DNA of 57,910 bases, from positions 1 to 57,910 of the forward strand of contig CAILZI010000202.1 of the NCBI GenBank assembly GCA_903838675.1. Reading direction: 5' to 3'. This document shows positions 16,259-25,193 of the stretch, piece by piece. Position 1 is the first letter of the stretch. The number at the start of each line of letters is the position of its first letter. Both the position numbers and the translations under genes were made by a program. Source of the DNA: an uncultured Verrucomicrobiota bacterium. Its GTDB lineage: Bacteria; Verrucomicrobiota; Verrucomicrobiia; Verrucomicrobiales; Verrucomicrobiaceae. Under the pieces are notes generated by a model. The model ran no database searches. It was not told the origin of the DNA and worked only from the letters and a program-made list of their open reading frames with translations.

Positions 16259-16755
16259 CTGAACCCATCCAGCGTGAATCTCTTTGGCGTCGCTGGGTGG
16301 TCAAACCTGTCGTGGCGCAGCTCGCGCAGGGAACGACGCCTGCCAAAATCGCGCAGGCGATCGCCTTTGGTGTCACGACCGGGGTCTTTCCGCTGCTGGG
16401 CACCACGACCATGCTGGCTCTGGGGGTGGGCATTGTTTTGAAGCTGAATCAGCCGGTGCTGCAAGTGTTTCGCGAACTGACCTATCCGCTCCAACTGGCA
16501 AGCATCCTTCTTTTCATGCGCGCCGGTGAGTCACTCTTTGGAGCTGAGCATGTGCCGCTTTCGATTCCCATGATGATGGAGCGGTTCTTTGCCAGCCCGG
16601 GGCAGTTCCTGAGTGAATACGGCATGATCGGACTTTACGGAGTGGTGGTGTGGCTGCTGCTCGCACCGCTGCTCGTCGGAGTGGTCTTTTTCGTCAGCAA
16701 ACCCCTCGTCGAGAAACTCGCCAAACGCTTTAACTTCGCACGCCATGACGCATGA
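16255..16755 (+). CDS. DUF2062 membrane protein
   Basis: A 166-residue membrane protein of the DUF2062 family, function unknown. Family signatures are the amphipathic N-terminus followed by GTTPAKIAQAIAFGVTTGVF and PLLGTTTMLALGVGIVLKLN (about residues 22-60). These include the conserved small-residue helix hairpin. A second pair of helices starts at YGMIGLYGVVVWLLLAPLLV. DUF2062 proteins often accompany lipid or glycan assembly genes. The start overlaps the preceding stop by four bases, and the 3' end overlaps the DUF1295 start by 11 bases, so it is firmly embedded in the operon. Confidence 0.82.
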   Translation: MTEPIQRESLWRRWVVKPVVAQLAQGTTPAKIAQAIAFGVTTGVFPLLGTTTMLALGVGIVLKLNQPVLQVFRELTYPLQLASILLFMRAGESLFGAEHVPLSIPMMMERFFASPGQFLSEYGMIGLYGVVVWLLLAPLLVGVVFFVSKPLVEKLAKRFNFARHDA

Positions 16756-17536
16756 ATTTTGGTTCCTGACAGGCACTGGTACACTGGTGGCGTTTGTGCT
16801 CTTTGCGCTCACATGGCTGCTCAGTTTGAAGCTGAATAATTTCAGCTTTGTCGATGTGATGTGGTCCTATGCGCTCGCTGTGATTGCGCCGCTTTATGCG
16901 GTGCTGGGTGGCGGATTCAAGGAACGAAAAATCATTGCGGTGACGATGGGGGTTTTGTGGAGCATGCGACTTGGGACATATCTCTTGTTCCGAGTCAAAG
17001 GTCATCATCCTCACGAGGACGTGCGCTACACCGTACTGCGTGAGAAATGGAAAGATGGGTTGGCGAAGAACTTCTTCTTTTTCTTTCAGGCGCAGGCCTT
17101 GCTCATTGTTCTGCTGGCGGTGCCTGTGCTGCTTGCGTGTTTGAATCCAGCGCCGCAGTTGAGTCTTGTTGAAATGATCGGGGCCATGGTATGGCTGATC
17201 GGTCTTAGTGGCGAGGCTATGAGCGATGCACAGATGCAGAGTTTCAAGTCTGATCCTGCGAGCAAAGGGAAGGTTTGTCAGGTCGGTCTCTGGCGCTTCT
17301 CAAGGCATCCGAACTACTTCTTTGAGTCGGTGGTGTGGTGGGGCTTCTGGCTGTTTGCCTGCGGTTCGCCGTGGGGCTGGGCGACCGTGTATGCGCCTTT
17401 GCTGATCCTTTATTTCCTGCTGCGTGTCACTGGCATCCCGCTCACGGAGGAATGCGCGGTGAAGAGCAAAGGGGACGCCTACCGCGAGTATCAGCGCACC
17501 ACGAGCGCCTTTGTACCGTGGCCGCCAAAAAGTTGA
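16745..17536 (+). CDS. DUF1295 protein (steroid 5-alpha-reductase-like, COG3752)
   Basis: A 263-residue polytopic membrane protein related to steroid 5-alpha-reductase and isoprenylcysteine methyltransferases. Several membrane helices precede the C-terminal signature GLWRFSRHPNYFFESVVWWG (about 182-201), the region that binds NADPH or cofactor in the superfamily, and it ends with KGDAYREYQRTTSAFVPWPP. Known relatives reduce activated double bonds or methylate lipid-like substrates; the activity of DUF1295 is not defined. DUF1295 genes recur in COG2907/DUF1365/Cfa clusters, which supports a role in reducing or saturating a modified acyl chain. The start at 16745 overlaps the preceding gene by 11 bases. 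Confidence 0.85.
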   Translation: MTHEFWFLTGTGTLVAFVLFALTWLLSLKLNNFSFVDVMWSYALAVIAPLYAVLGGGFKERKIIAVTMGVLWSMRLGTYLLFRVKGHHPHEDVRYTVLREKWKDGLAKNFFFFFQAQALLIVLLAVPVLLACLNPAPQLSLVEMIGAMVWLIGLSGEAMSDAQMQSFKSDPASKGKVCQVGLWRFSRHPNYFFESVVWWGFWLFACGSPWGWATVYAPLLILYFLLRVTGIPLTEECAVKSKGDAYREYQRTTSAFVPWPPKS

Positions 17537-17576
17537 ATCCAGCATCCATCCAAGATCGCACAACTCACCAAACCGC

Positions 17577-18614
17577 ATGAGCACCATCAACGCCATCCTC
17601 GCCAAGAACATCCTCCCTGACAGCATGATCCGGATCGGCATCCGCCAGCGGCTGGCCGAGACGCTGCGGGAGAACAAGCAGCCCACTGCCGAAGCCCAGC
17701 GCGCGGCCTTGATGCGCTATGTGCAGGATCTCAAGCAGATGCCTGTGGCCATCGCAACGGATGAGGCCAACGAGCAGCACTATGAGGTGCCCACGCGGTT
17801 CTATCAGCTCGTCCTCGGCAAGCACCTGAAGTACAGCTCCGGCTTTTGGCCGAACGAAAACACGACCTTCGATGAATCCGAAGCGGCGATGCTGAAGCTG
17901 ACCTGTGAGCGTGCCGAGTTGCAGGATGGGCAGCGCATTCTCGAACTCGGCTGCGGCTGGGGCTCGCTGTCACTGTGGATGGCGGAACATTATCCGAATG
18001 CGCAGATCACGAGTGTGTCCAATTCGCGCACGCAGAAGCTGTTCATCGATGCCGAGGCGGCGAAGCGGGGCTTGAAGAATCTGACGATCATCACCGCCAA
18101 CATGATTCACTTCGAAGGCGTGGGGGCAGGAGTCTTCGACCGCTGTGTCTCGGTGGAGATGTTTGAGCACATGAAGAACTACCAGGAACTCCTGCGCCGA
18201 GTCTCCACCTGGCTGAAGCCGCGTGGCAAGCTCTTCGTTCACATTTTCACCCACCGCGAATACGCCTATCACTACGAATTGCGAAGCGATGATGACTGGA
18301 TGGCGAAATATTTTTTCACTGGCGGTCAGATGCCCAGCGATGATCTGCTGCTCTATTTCCAAGACGACTTGAAGATCGAAGATCACTGGTGTGTGAGCGG
18401 ACAGCATTATTCGAGGACGAGTGAGGCCTGGCTGGCGAACATGGATGCGCACAAGGCGGAAATCCTGCCGCTGTTTGCTGAAACGTACGGCAAAGACCAG
18501 GTGACCAAGTGGTGGGTCTGGTGGCGGCTGTTCTTCCTCGCATGTGCAGAACTTTGGGGCTATCGCGGTGGTGAGGAGTGGATTGTTTCACACTACCGCT
18601 TTATCAAGCCATGA
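17577..18614 (+). CDS. SAM-dependent methyltransferase resembling coclaurine N-methyltransferase
   Basis: A 345-residue second member of the Cfa/COG2230 superfamily. It closely follows the plant (S)-coclaurine N-methyltransferase pattern: LKYSSGFWPNENTTFDESE, the SAM loop ILELGCGWGSLSLWMAEHYP, SVSNSRTQKLFID, VEMFEHMKNYQELL, LFVHIFTHREYAYHYE, KYFFTGGQMPSDDLLLYFQD and HYSRTSEAWL. That similarity is from recall of the family, not from a search. The Cys of the classical Cfa YSC motif is Ser. The ATG at 17577 lies 40 bases after the DUF1295 stop, and its stop overlaps the TPR start. Given the operon, the methyl acceptor is more likely a lipid or amine-bearing lipid than an alkaloid, but this is inference. 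Bacterial members are little studied. Confidence 0.88.
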   Translation: MSTINAILAKNILPDSMIRIGIRQRLAETLRENKQPTAEAQRAALMRYVQDLKQMPVAIATDEANEQHYEVPTRFYQLVLGKHLKYSSGFWPNENTTFDESEAAMLKLTCERAELQDGQRILELGCGWGSLSLWMAEHYPNAQITSVSNSRTQKLFIDAEAAKRGLKNLTIITANMIHFEGVGAGVFDRCVSVEMFEHMKNYQELLRRVSTWLKPRGKLFVHIFTHREYAYHYELRSDDDWMAKYFFTGGQMPSDDLLLYFQDDLKIEDHWCVSGQHYSRTSEAWLANMDAHKAEILPLFAETYGKDQVTKWWVWWRLFFLACAELWGYRGGEEWIVSHYRFIKP

Positions 18615-19360
18615 GAACGACACTCACAATCGTTGCTGCCATAGTCGTGGCGGGGCATGCGTTTGGCGATTTCGCGGAACTCGTGAAGCAGGGCGATGTG
18701 TATGATGCCCAGTTCAAACCTGACGCGGCGCTGCAGTACTATCTGCCCGCCGAAAAGCTGAATCCCAACGACGCGGCGCTGCTGGTCAAAATCACTCGGC
18801 AGTATGTGTACCGCATGGCGGATCTGCCTGCCAAAGCGGATCAACTGAAATCAGTGCGCACTGCGCTCGCCTATGCCGAACGTGCGGTCAAACTGGCCCC
18901 TGGAGAATGTGACCCGCATCTCTCGTGCGCGATCTGTCTCGGCAAACTCACACCACTCGTCGGCAACAAGGAAGGCATCGAAGCGTCACACAAGATCAAG
19001 GCGGAGGCGGAAACTGCCGCGAAGCTTAATCCCAAGAACGATTTCGCCTGGCATCTGCTTGGGCGCTGGAATCAGGAGCTGGCGCAGATCGGCGGCATGA
19101 CCCGAGCCCTGGCCATGATCGTGTACGGCGCTCTGCCGAGCGCGAGTTATGACGATGCGGTGAAGTACTTTCAGAAAGCCATCGCTCTCAATCCGAACCG
19201 CCTCATTCACTACGTAGAACTTGGGCGCACCTATGCGCTCATGGGGCGAAAAGCGGAGGCCAAGAAGTTCATCGAACAAGGACTGGCGATGACGAATCGT
19301 GATCAGGACGATCCAGAAACGAAGGAGCGTGGAAGGAAGACGCTGCAAACGCTCGAGTGA
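18611..19360 (+). CDS. Secreted TPR-repeat protein
   Basis: A 249-residue protein with a short signal peptide (MRTTLTIVAAIVVAGHAFG) and tetratricopeptide-like helices, e.g. ALAYAERAVKLAPGECDPHL (about 88-107) and DAVKYFQKAIALNPNRLIHY (about 182-201). The layout resembles the RMD-type TPR proteins (regulator of microtubule dynamics), a name given by homology that says nothing about function in bacteria. The ATG at 18611 overlaps the stop of the methyltransferase (ATGA), making this the last gene of the nine-gene operon. It probably sits in the periplasm as a protein-protein scaffold. Convergent with the MFS gene, whose stop is only 14 bases away, with no terminator visible between them. Confidence 0.82.
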   Translation: MRTTLTIVAAIVVAGHAFGDFAELVKQGDVYDAQFKPDAALQYYLPAEKLNPNDAALLVKITRQYVYRMADLPAKADQLKSVRTALAYAERAVKLAPGECDPHLSCAICLGKLTPLVGNKEGIEASHKIKAEAETAAKLNPKNDFAWHLLGRWNQELAQIGGMTRALAMIVYGALPSASYDDAVKYFQKAIALNPNRLIHYVELGRTYALMGRKAEAKKFIEQGLAMTNRDQDDPETKERGRKTLQTLE

Positions 19361-19374
19361 ACCGTTCGTGCTCG

Positions 19375-20637
19375 TTATTTTCCTGCTTTTGCAGATGTCA
19401 CACGTCCTTCACCTTCCACGTCAGGAAGGAACATGGTCAGCAGGCCCAGCAGGGGCAGAAAGGCGCAGAAGTGGAAGACGAAGTTGATGCCGTGGTGGTC
19501 CGCCAGTTTTCCCAGCACGGCTGCCCCAATGCCCGCAATGCCAAAGGCCAGGCCAAAGAACAGCCCTGCGATCATGCCCACTTTTCCGGGCATGAGTTCT
19601 TGCGCATACACCAGGATGGCTGAGAAGGCGGAGGCGAGGATCAAGCCGATAATGACCGTCAGCACCGCAGTGAGTTCCAGACCTGCATGAGGCAGCCACA
19701 GTGAAAAGGGAGCTGCGCCCAAGATGGAGAACCAGATGACGCGCTTGCGACCTATGCGATCTCCCACCGGTCCGCCCACGATGGTGCCAACTGCTACGGC
19801 GAAGAGGAATAGGAACAGGTAGTACTGCGAGGTCTGCACCGAGACATGGAAGCGCTCGATGAGGTAGAAGGTGTAGTAGTTGCTCAGGCTGACCAGGTAC
19901 ACGTACTTGGAGAAGATCAGCATGACGAGGATGGCCATGGCAAAGGCAATCTTGCCGGATGTCGGGCGTGCTGGAGCGGTGGCCGAGCGTGCTGGTTTGT
20001 GCTGAATGCGGTGCAGATTCCGCGCCTGCCACAGGCCGATCTGCCAAAGCACGGCGACTCCAAGCATCGCGATGATGGAAAACCAGGAGAGGGCAGTCTG
20101 CCCATGAGGAACGATGAACCATGCTGCCAACAACGGGCCGATTGAAGAGCCTGCATTGCCACCCACTTGAAACAGCGACTGCGCCAGCCCGCGCCGCCTG
20201 CCCGCAGCCATGTGCGCGATCCGCGAGGCCTCAGGATGGAAGATGGCGGAGCCTGAACCCACCAGCCCTGATGCGATGAGGATGGCTGGGTAGCTGTGTG
20301 CATTGGAGAGTGCCAGCAGGCCAAGCAGAGTCAGTCCCATGCCCACCGGCAGCGAATAGGGCAGCGGGCGCTTGTCCGTAATGTAACCTACCAGCGGCTG
20401 CAGCAGGGAGGCCGTGACCTGAAAGGTCAGCGTGATGTACCCGAGCTGCGCAAAGCTCAGTCCGTACGTCTCCTTGAGCACCGGATAGATCGCAGGCAGC
20501 AGGGCCTGGATGGTGTCATTCAACATGTGCGAAAAGCTGATGGCAAAGAGCAGCGCAAAAACGGTCTCCTTTGGATCCGGCGCTGCGGTGGGGGAGATGG
20601 CGTGAGGTGGTTGGTCCTCGATCATCGTGTCATTCAT
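19375..20637 (-). CDS. fsr: MFS exporter, fosmidomycin-resistance (Fsr) family
   Basis: A 420-residue major facilitator superfamily transporter with twelve predicted membrane helices. The start is placed at the ATG 20635-20637; the longer frame to 20676 adds nothing recognisable. Fsr-type features are FAISFSHMLNDTIQALLPAI early on, GLSFAQLGYITLTFQVTASL, and QPLVGYITDKRPLPY containing the loop 2-3 motif. GGPVGDRIGRKRV is the equivalent motif in the second half. The family exports fosmidomycin and other small molecules in some bacteria; the natural substrate is unknown. The AraC regulator gene lies 54 bases upstream on the same strand and may control or be co-transcribed with it. Confidence 0.86.
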   Translation of the reverse strand: MNDTMIEDQPPHAISPTAAPDPKETVFALLFAISFSHMLNDTIQALLPAIYPVLKETYGLSFAQLGYITLTFQVTASLLQPLVGYITDKRPLPYSLPVGMGLTLLGLLALSNAHSYPAILIASGLVGSGSAIFHPEASRIAHMAAGRRRGLAQSLFQVGGNAGSSIGPLLAAWFIVPHGQTALSWFSIIAMLGVAVLWQIGLWQARNLHRIQHKPARSATAPARPTSGKIAFAMAILVMLIFSKYVYLVSLSNYYTFYLIERFHVSVQTSQYYLFLFLFAVAVGTIVGGPVGDRIGRKRVIWFSILGAAPFSLWLPHAGLELTAVLTVIIGLILASAFSAILVYAQELMPGKVGMIAGLFFGLAFGIAGIGAAVLGKLADHHGINFVFHFCAFLPLLGLLTMFLPDVEGEGRVTSAKAGK

Positions 20638-20691
20638 AAGGACCGCGACCTTTCGCCTGAAGACTGGCGGGCACAATCTCGCAGGCTGGTG

Positions 20692-21591
20692 CTAGGTGGG
20701 CTCCGGCTGGTATTTTTCTCGGATTGCATCGCGGAACTCGCCGGGTGTCTGTCCGGCATGACGGCGGAAAAAACGGGTGAAGTAGGAGGGGTCTTGGAAG
20801 CCAGTCTGGTAGCCGATTTCGGAGACGCTGAGGTCAGAGTGCAGCAGGAGGCGCTTGGCATCCAGCAGGCGGCGCTGGCGGATGAGCTCCCCGGCGGCAT
20901 GGCCGGTCTCCTGATGGATGACGTCGTTCAAATGATTGACAGTGATGCCCAGATCCTTTGCATACGGTGCCAGAGACTGCCATTCCCGGAAGTGGAGCTC
21001 CAGTGAGAGGTGAAACTGGCGGGTCAGCAGCGCAGCGCGCGAGGTCTCCTTGACCGGATGCCTCTGCGCATAGAGACGACCGGCCTGGATGAAGAGGATG
21101 CGCAGCGTGGCGCGCAGCACCTCCTGCACCCCAGATTGCGCGGAGTCGTATTCCTGCTGCAGTTCTGCAAACAGTGTAGTGATCCGCGCGGCTTCATAAG
21201 CACTCACTGTCAGCCAGGGCGTGACGCCGGAGCTGAAGAAAAACGGGAGATCAAAGAGCATGCTGGGCGGCGGCGCGTGGTGATCAAAAAACTCCTGCGT
21301 AAAGGAGGCAACCGTACCGCGCATCAGCGGTGCGGGGCGGATGGTATGCACCTGCCCGGGACTGAGGAAAAACAGCGTCACCTCAGTGACGTCATAATCT
21401 CGGAAGTCATGCATGAGCCTGCCAGAGCCGGTGATCAGGAAGACCTGGAAGAAATCATGGAAATGCGGGATCAGCCGCTGGGGCTCCTGCCTCATGGAGA
21501 ATTCCAGCGGCATGACCACAAAGCCCTCTGAGCGCAGCCGGTCCTGGCCATACACGCTCATCTGCAAAGAGGGGATGGTGCGGCGGTTCAT
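20692..21591 (-). CDS. AraC-family transcriptional regulator
   Basis: A 299-residue regulator with an N-terminal cupin-like sensing domain (PHFHDFFQVFLITGSGRLMH, about 42-61) and a C-terminal pair of helix-turn-helix motifs. The first is around LAPYAKDLGITVNHLNDVIH and the second is SVSEIGYQTGFQDPSYFTRF followed by FRRHAGQTPGEFR, the classic AraC signature. The ATG at 21589-21591 gives a full-length protein. It sits just upstream of the fsr-like exporter in the same direction, so it probably senses a small molecule and controls the exporter. The inducer is unknown. It is separated from transketolase by a minus-strand terminator. Confidence 0.92.
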   Translation of the reverse strand: MNRRTIPSLQMSVYGQDRLRSEGFVVMPLEFSMRQEPQRLIPHFHDFFQVFLITGSGRLMHDFRDYDVTEVTLFFLSPGQVHTIRPAPLMRGTVASFTQEFFDHHAPPPSMLFDLPFFFSSGVTPWLTVSAYEAARITTLFAELQQEYDSAQSGVQEVLRATLRILFIQAGRLYAQRHPVKETSRAALLTRQFHLSLELHFREWQSLAPYAKDLGITVNHLNDVIHQETGHAAGELIRQRRLLDAKRLLLHSDLSVSEIGYQTGFQDPSYFTRFFRRHAGQTPGEFRDAIREKYQPEPT

Positions 21592-21641
21592 GAGGAGAGT
21601 TTTTGTTACGCTGGCGGTTGTGCGGGAGACTGTGCGGACAC

Positions 21642-21671
21642 AAAAAAAGAGAGGCTGTTGCCAGCCTCTCT
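21642..21671 (-). terminator. Intrinsic terminator of transketolase
   Basis: A perfect 10-base-pair stem (AGAGAGGCTG at 21648-21657 with CAGCCTCTCT at 21662-21671) around a four-base loop. On the minus strand it is followed by a run of T residues (A-run 21642-21648 on the plus strand). It lies about 35 bases after the transketolase stop and before the AraC gene. Confidence 0.93.
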
Positions 21672-21705
21672 TCGTGAGTTCTCAGATCGCGTTCAAGGGG
21701 TCAGC

Positions 21706-23682
21706 TCATGCCAGCGCCTTGGCCACAGCCTCAGCTGTGATGCCGAGTTCCTTGAAGACGGTGTTGCCGGGGGCGCTGATGCCGAAGCGGTCGATGCCGA
21801 TGATCTGGCCCTGGGTGCCGACGTATTTCCACCAAAGGCCGGAGACGCCGGCTTCGATGGCGATGCGCTTGGTGCATGCAGCTGGAAGGACGGATTCGCG
21901 GTAGGCGGCGTCCTGGCGGTCAAAACGCTCAAAGCATGGCAGGCTGACGACGCGGACGCCGGGCTTGCCCTTCGCGCCTTCGACGGCCCACTGCACTTCG
22001 GAACCGGTGGCGATGACGATGGCTTCGAGGGGCGCGGTTTCCTTCACGAGGACGTAGCCGCCTTTGAGCGTGCCTTCACGGCGGGTGGTGGCGCTGGCGA
22101 TGCCCTGATGCGGCAGATCCTGACGGCTGAGAGCGAGCAGCGTTGGGCCATCGGCGCGGCTGAAGGCTGCAGCGAAGGCGCCTGCGGCTTCTTCGGCATC
22201 GCCTGGGCGGATGACGTCGAGATTCGGGATCACGCGCAGACCGCTGATGGTTTCCACCGGCTGGTGGGTCGGGCCGTCTTCACCGACACCGACGGAATCG
22301 TGTGTGAAGATGTAGGTGACGGGCAGCTTGGCGAGTGCGGCCAGACGGATGCTCGGGCGGCAGTAGTCGGCGAAGACGAGGAAGGTCGCGCCACTGGGGA
22401 GGAAGAGGCCGTCATAAGCGATGCCGTTGCAGATGGCACCCATGGCGTGCTCGCGAATGCCGAACCAGATATTACGGCCGGTCGGATTTGCAGCGCTGTA
22501 GTCGCCCATGCCGGTGAGGTAGTTCTTGGTGGAGCCAAACAAGTCGGCGCTGCCGGTGACGATATGCGGCACGGCCTTGGCGATGTGATTGAAGATCTCG
22601 CCGCCGCTGTTGCGGGTGGCGGCTTTGCCTTCGGCCGGATATTCTGGGACCACTTTGAGAAGGTCTTCGGCCTTCAGCGTGCCATGGCGTGCGGCGTCGA
22701 GCTGCTTGGCCAGCTCTGGGTTCGCGGCGCTCCAGGCGAGGAAGACCTTGTTCCATTCACCGTGGATGGCTGCGCGCTTGTTCTTCAGGTCGGCGAAGTA
22801 GGCCTTCACTGCGTCGCTGACGTAGAAATGTGTGCCTTCGGGGATGCCGAGACCCTTCTTGGCAGCATCGACAAACTTCGCGCCGCCTTCGCCGTGGCCT
22901 TTGGCGGTGCCTGCGACTTCGGGGATGCCTTTGCCGATGATCGTCTTGGCGATGATGAGGGTGGGCTTGCCGTTGTCGCTCTTCTTGGCGGTTTCGATGG
23001 CGTTTTTCACGGCATCAAGGTCGTGGCCGTCGATGGTCACTGCGTTCCAGCCGAGCGCGATGTAAAGCGCCTGGGTGTCTTCGCTTTGCGTGATTTTTGC
23101 CATCGCATCCAGCGTCACATCGTTGGAATCATAGATGACGATCAGATTGTCGAGGTGGTTGTGAGCGGCGAAGGCCACGGCTTCACGCGCCACGCCTTCC
23201 TGAAGGCAGCCGTCGCCGGCGAGGGCGATGATGTGGTTGTCGATGATCTTGTGCTCGGCGGTGTTGTACTTCGCCGCGGCCATTTTGCCGGAGAGCGCAT
23301 AGCCCACTGCATTGCCGATGCCCTGACCCAGCGGGCCCGTGGTGGACTCCACGCCGGGGGTTTCATGGAACTCAGGATGACCCGGGGTGATGGAATGCAG
23401 CACGCGGAACTTGGAGACGTCTTCGATCGTCACCGCGTAGCCGCTCAGGTGCAGCCAGGAGTAGATGAACATGGAGCCGTGGCCTGCGCTGAGGATGAAG
23501 CGGTCGCGGTTCAGCCATTTCGGGTCGGCGGGATCGCACTGGAGGGTTTCGCCGAAGAGGACGGCACCGATTTCGGCGGAGCCGAGGGGCAGACCGAGGT
23601 GGCCGGAGGAGCACTTGTGCACGGCATCCATGGCGAGACCACGGGCTTCGTTGGCAGCTTGAGCGAGGAGGGTGTTGTTCAT
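21706..23682 (-). CDS. tkt: Transketolase
   Basis: A 658-residue thiamine-diphosphate enzyme of the pentose phosphate pathway, moving two-carbon ketol units between sugar phosphates in the cytoplasm. The ATG at 23680-23682 is preferred over a TTG seven codons upstream. Motifs in order: HLGLPLGSAEIGAVLF and LSAGHGSMFIYSWLHLSGY near the N-terminus, TTGPLGQGIGNAVGYAL, and the TPP/metal motif GDGCLQEGVAREAV. In the pyrimidine domain come FGIREHAMGAICNGIAYDG, FLVFADYCRPSIRLAAL and THDSVGVGEDGPTHQPVE. Length and order are normal. The gene is divergent from the DUF2314 gene across 199 bases and has its own terminator. Confidence 0.97.
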   Translation of the reverse strand: MNNTLLAQAANEARGLAMDAVHKCSSGHLGLPLGSAEIGAVLFGETLQCDPADPKWLNRDRFILSAGHGSMFIYSWLHLSGYAVTIEDVSKFRVLHSITPGHPEFHETPGVESTTGPLGQGIGNAVGYALSGKMAAAKYNTAEHKIIDNHIIALAGDGCLQEGVAREAVAFAAHNHLDNLIVIYDSNDVTLDAMAKITQSEDTQALYIALGWNAVTIDGHDLDAVKNAIETAKKSDNGKPTLIIAKTIIGKGIPEVAGTAKGHGEGGAKFVDAAKKGLGIPEGTHFYVSDAVKAYFADLKNKRAAIHGEWNKVFLAWSAANPELAKQLDAARHGTLKAEDLLKVVPEYPAEGKAATRNSGGEIFNHIAKAVPHIVTGSADLFGSTKNYLTGMGDYSAANPTGRNIWFGIREHAMGAICNGIAYDGLFLPSGATFLVFADYCRPSIRLAALAKLPVTYIFTHDSVGVGEDGPTHQPVETISGLRVIPNLDVIRPGDAEEAAGAFAAAFSRADGPTLLALSRQDLPHQGIASATTRREGTLKGGYVLVKETAPLEAIVIATGSEVQWAVEGAKGKPGVRVVSLPCFERFDRQDAAYRESVLPAACTKRIAIEAGVSGLWWKYVGTQGQIIGIDRFGISAPGNTVFKELGITAEAVAKALA

Positions 23683-23881
23683 GTAGAGAGGTTCAGGGGT
23701 CAATGAGGGTCAAAAACTGCGCCAGATGCGGCCAAGCGCGGGACGCCTTCCTTACTGGCGCAGGGGTCGGTTTCAAGGTCGAAAACTGGGGGGAATCGGA
23801 CGTGAGGTGGTCTCTGACCGTTTGCAATGTCACTTTAAAGCGCTTGTCAGAAAGCCCCGGGGTGTGCCACAGGGAGAAAAA

Positions 23882-25174
23882 ATGAAAGCTCTCGTCAATC
23901 GCCTTACTTCAAACTGGAATTGGGCCGCCCTGCTGCTGGGGTTCCATGCATGGGCTTGGGCCATGGTGGGGATTTGGATGCACAATCTCCAGGCCAGAAT
24001 CGTGGCTGCCCTGCTTTCAGCCACTGCGGTGGGATTGCTCTTTCGGCTGCGGTGGACGCGTCTGGTGGGCACGGCGATGCTGCTCTGGATTGCAGGCACG
24101 AAGGCTTACGGATTGATTGCCCGCGAATTTACCTGGAAGCAGGCGGTGTTCAGCGCGGTATATGGCATGATCGCCTACCATTTGTGGACCAAGCCTGACA
24201 ACGGAATCATCGATGATTTCTCTGCAGACGATGAACCTGAAGCAGGCGGCAAGGGCAAGGAGACGAACGCGGAAAATGCCAACCCCATCATCTCCCTCGT
24301 TCATCTGCGCCGCCAGCCGCGTTATCTGGAGCCGCAGGTGCTTGCCAACGCCCTATCCGAAGCCTGGGGATTGAAGATCATCGGCGGCGAAGGCGATGCT
24401 GATGAGGCGGATGGTTTTGTCGCGGGAGACAATCCTTTGTACTTCGTCATGGTTAAGAAGCCAACCTTCGCGATGTTCATGGTGCACAATCGCGACATCG
24501 CCTATTTTGACGATCCGGAGGAGGTGGCCTCGCACATGCCGAACCTGCGCTTCGCTGAAATCATCCGTGATCACAGCGCCTGGCTTGCGGTGGATCTGAT
24601 GCAGGTGAGCGATGTGAAAATCGATCAGGACGAAGCCTATCGTTTGATCGGCAAGGCCGTCGCCATGCTCGCCGATGACGATGTCATGGCGATCCTTTGT
24701 CCGCAGCATCATTTCTTCAACCTATGGTCGCCGGAGCTGGAAAAAATGCTGTGCGGAGACTCGCCACTGGACGCACTGAAGGAGGAGATTAAAGCGCCCG
24801 TCATCGGCGTGCCCGATGGCGACACGATCGAAAATGCCATCGCCGAGGCGAGGCGGCGCTGGCCGGAGTTTGTCACGATCTTCAAAAAACGTGAAACCGC
24901 TGACGAGCGCTTCATCGTGAAAGCTCCATTTACCGGGGATGACGGGCAGGTGGAGCACATGTGGCTGCAGGTCTTCGGGCTGGAGCCAGAATACGTGCAT
25001 GGTCATCTGGTCAACCACCCCATGCACACGACAAAACTTCAGCGGGGATCGCAGGTGGAAGTGGCCGTGGCCGAATTGTCCGACTGGGTCTGTCCAGATG
25101 ATGAAGGCAACCCGATGGGCAACTTCACCCAGCAGGCCATTTCGCAGGCGGCGAAGCAAAAGCGCGAGGCATGA
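23882..25174 (+). CDS. Membrane protein with C-terminal DUF2314 domain
   Basis: A 430-residue protein. The start at 23882 follows a GGGAG ribosome-binding sequence at about 6 bases' spacing; the frame extends upstream but without protein-like sequence. Four hydrophobic segments occupy about residues 12-108, including AALLLGFHAWAWAMVGIW and AALLSATAVGLLFRL. Next comes an acidic linker (IIDDFSADDEPEAGGKGKE), a central cytoplasmic domain, and a C-terminal DUF2314 domain (about 335-425) with FIVKAPFTGDDGQVEHMWL and GHLVNHPMHTTKLQRGSQVE. DUF2314 has no established activity. Divergent from tkt; upstream of thioredoxin but separated from it by a strong hairpin. Confidence 0.8.
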   Translation: MKALVNRLTSNWNWAALLLGFHAWAWAMVGIWMHNLQARIVAALLSATAVGLLFRLRWTRLVGTAMLLWIAGTKAYGLIAREFTWKQAVFSAVYGMIAYHLWTKPDNGIIDDFSADDEPEAGGKGKETNAENANPIISLVHLRRQPRYLEPQVLANALSEAWGLKIIGGEGDADEADGFVAGDNPLYFVMVKKPTFAMFMVHNRDIAYFDDPEEVASHMPNLRFAEIIRDHSAWLAVDLMQVSDVKIDQDEAYRLIGKAVAMLADDDVMAILCPQHHFFNLWSPELEKMLCGDSPLDALKEEIKAPVIGVPDGDTIENAIAEARRRWPEFVTIFKKRETADERFIVKAPFTGDDGQVEHMWLQVFGLEPEYVHGHLVNHPMHTTKLQRGSQVEVAVAELSDWVCPDDEGNPMGNFTQQAISQAAKQKREA

Positions 25175-25193
25175 CGAGCGCTGACAATTGAAT

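Noticed and set aside
21658..23706. A 682-residue open frame antisense to transketolase
   Set aside because: It mirrors tkt almost exactly and has repetitive, Gly/Val/Asp-rich composition expected from the reverse strand of a GC-rich gene. The tkt reading is unambiguous.
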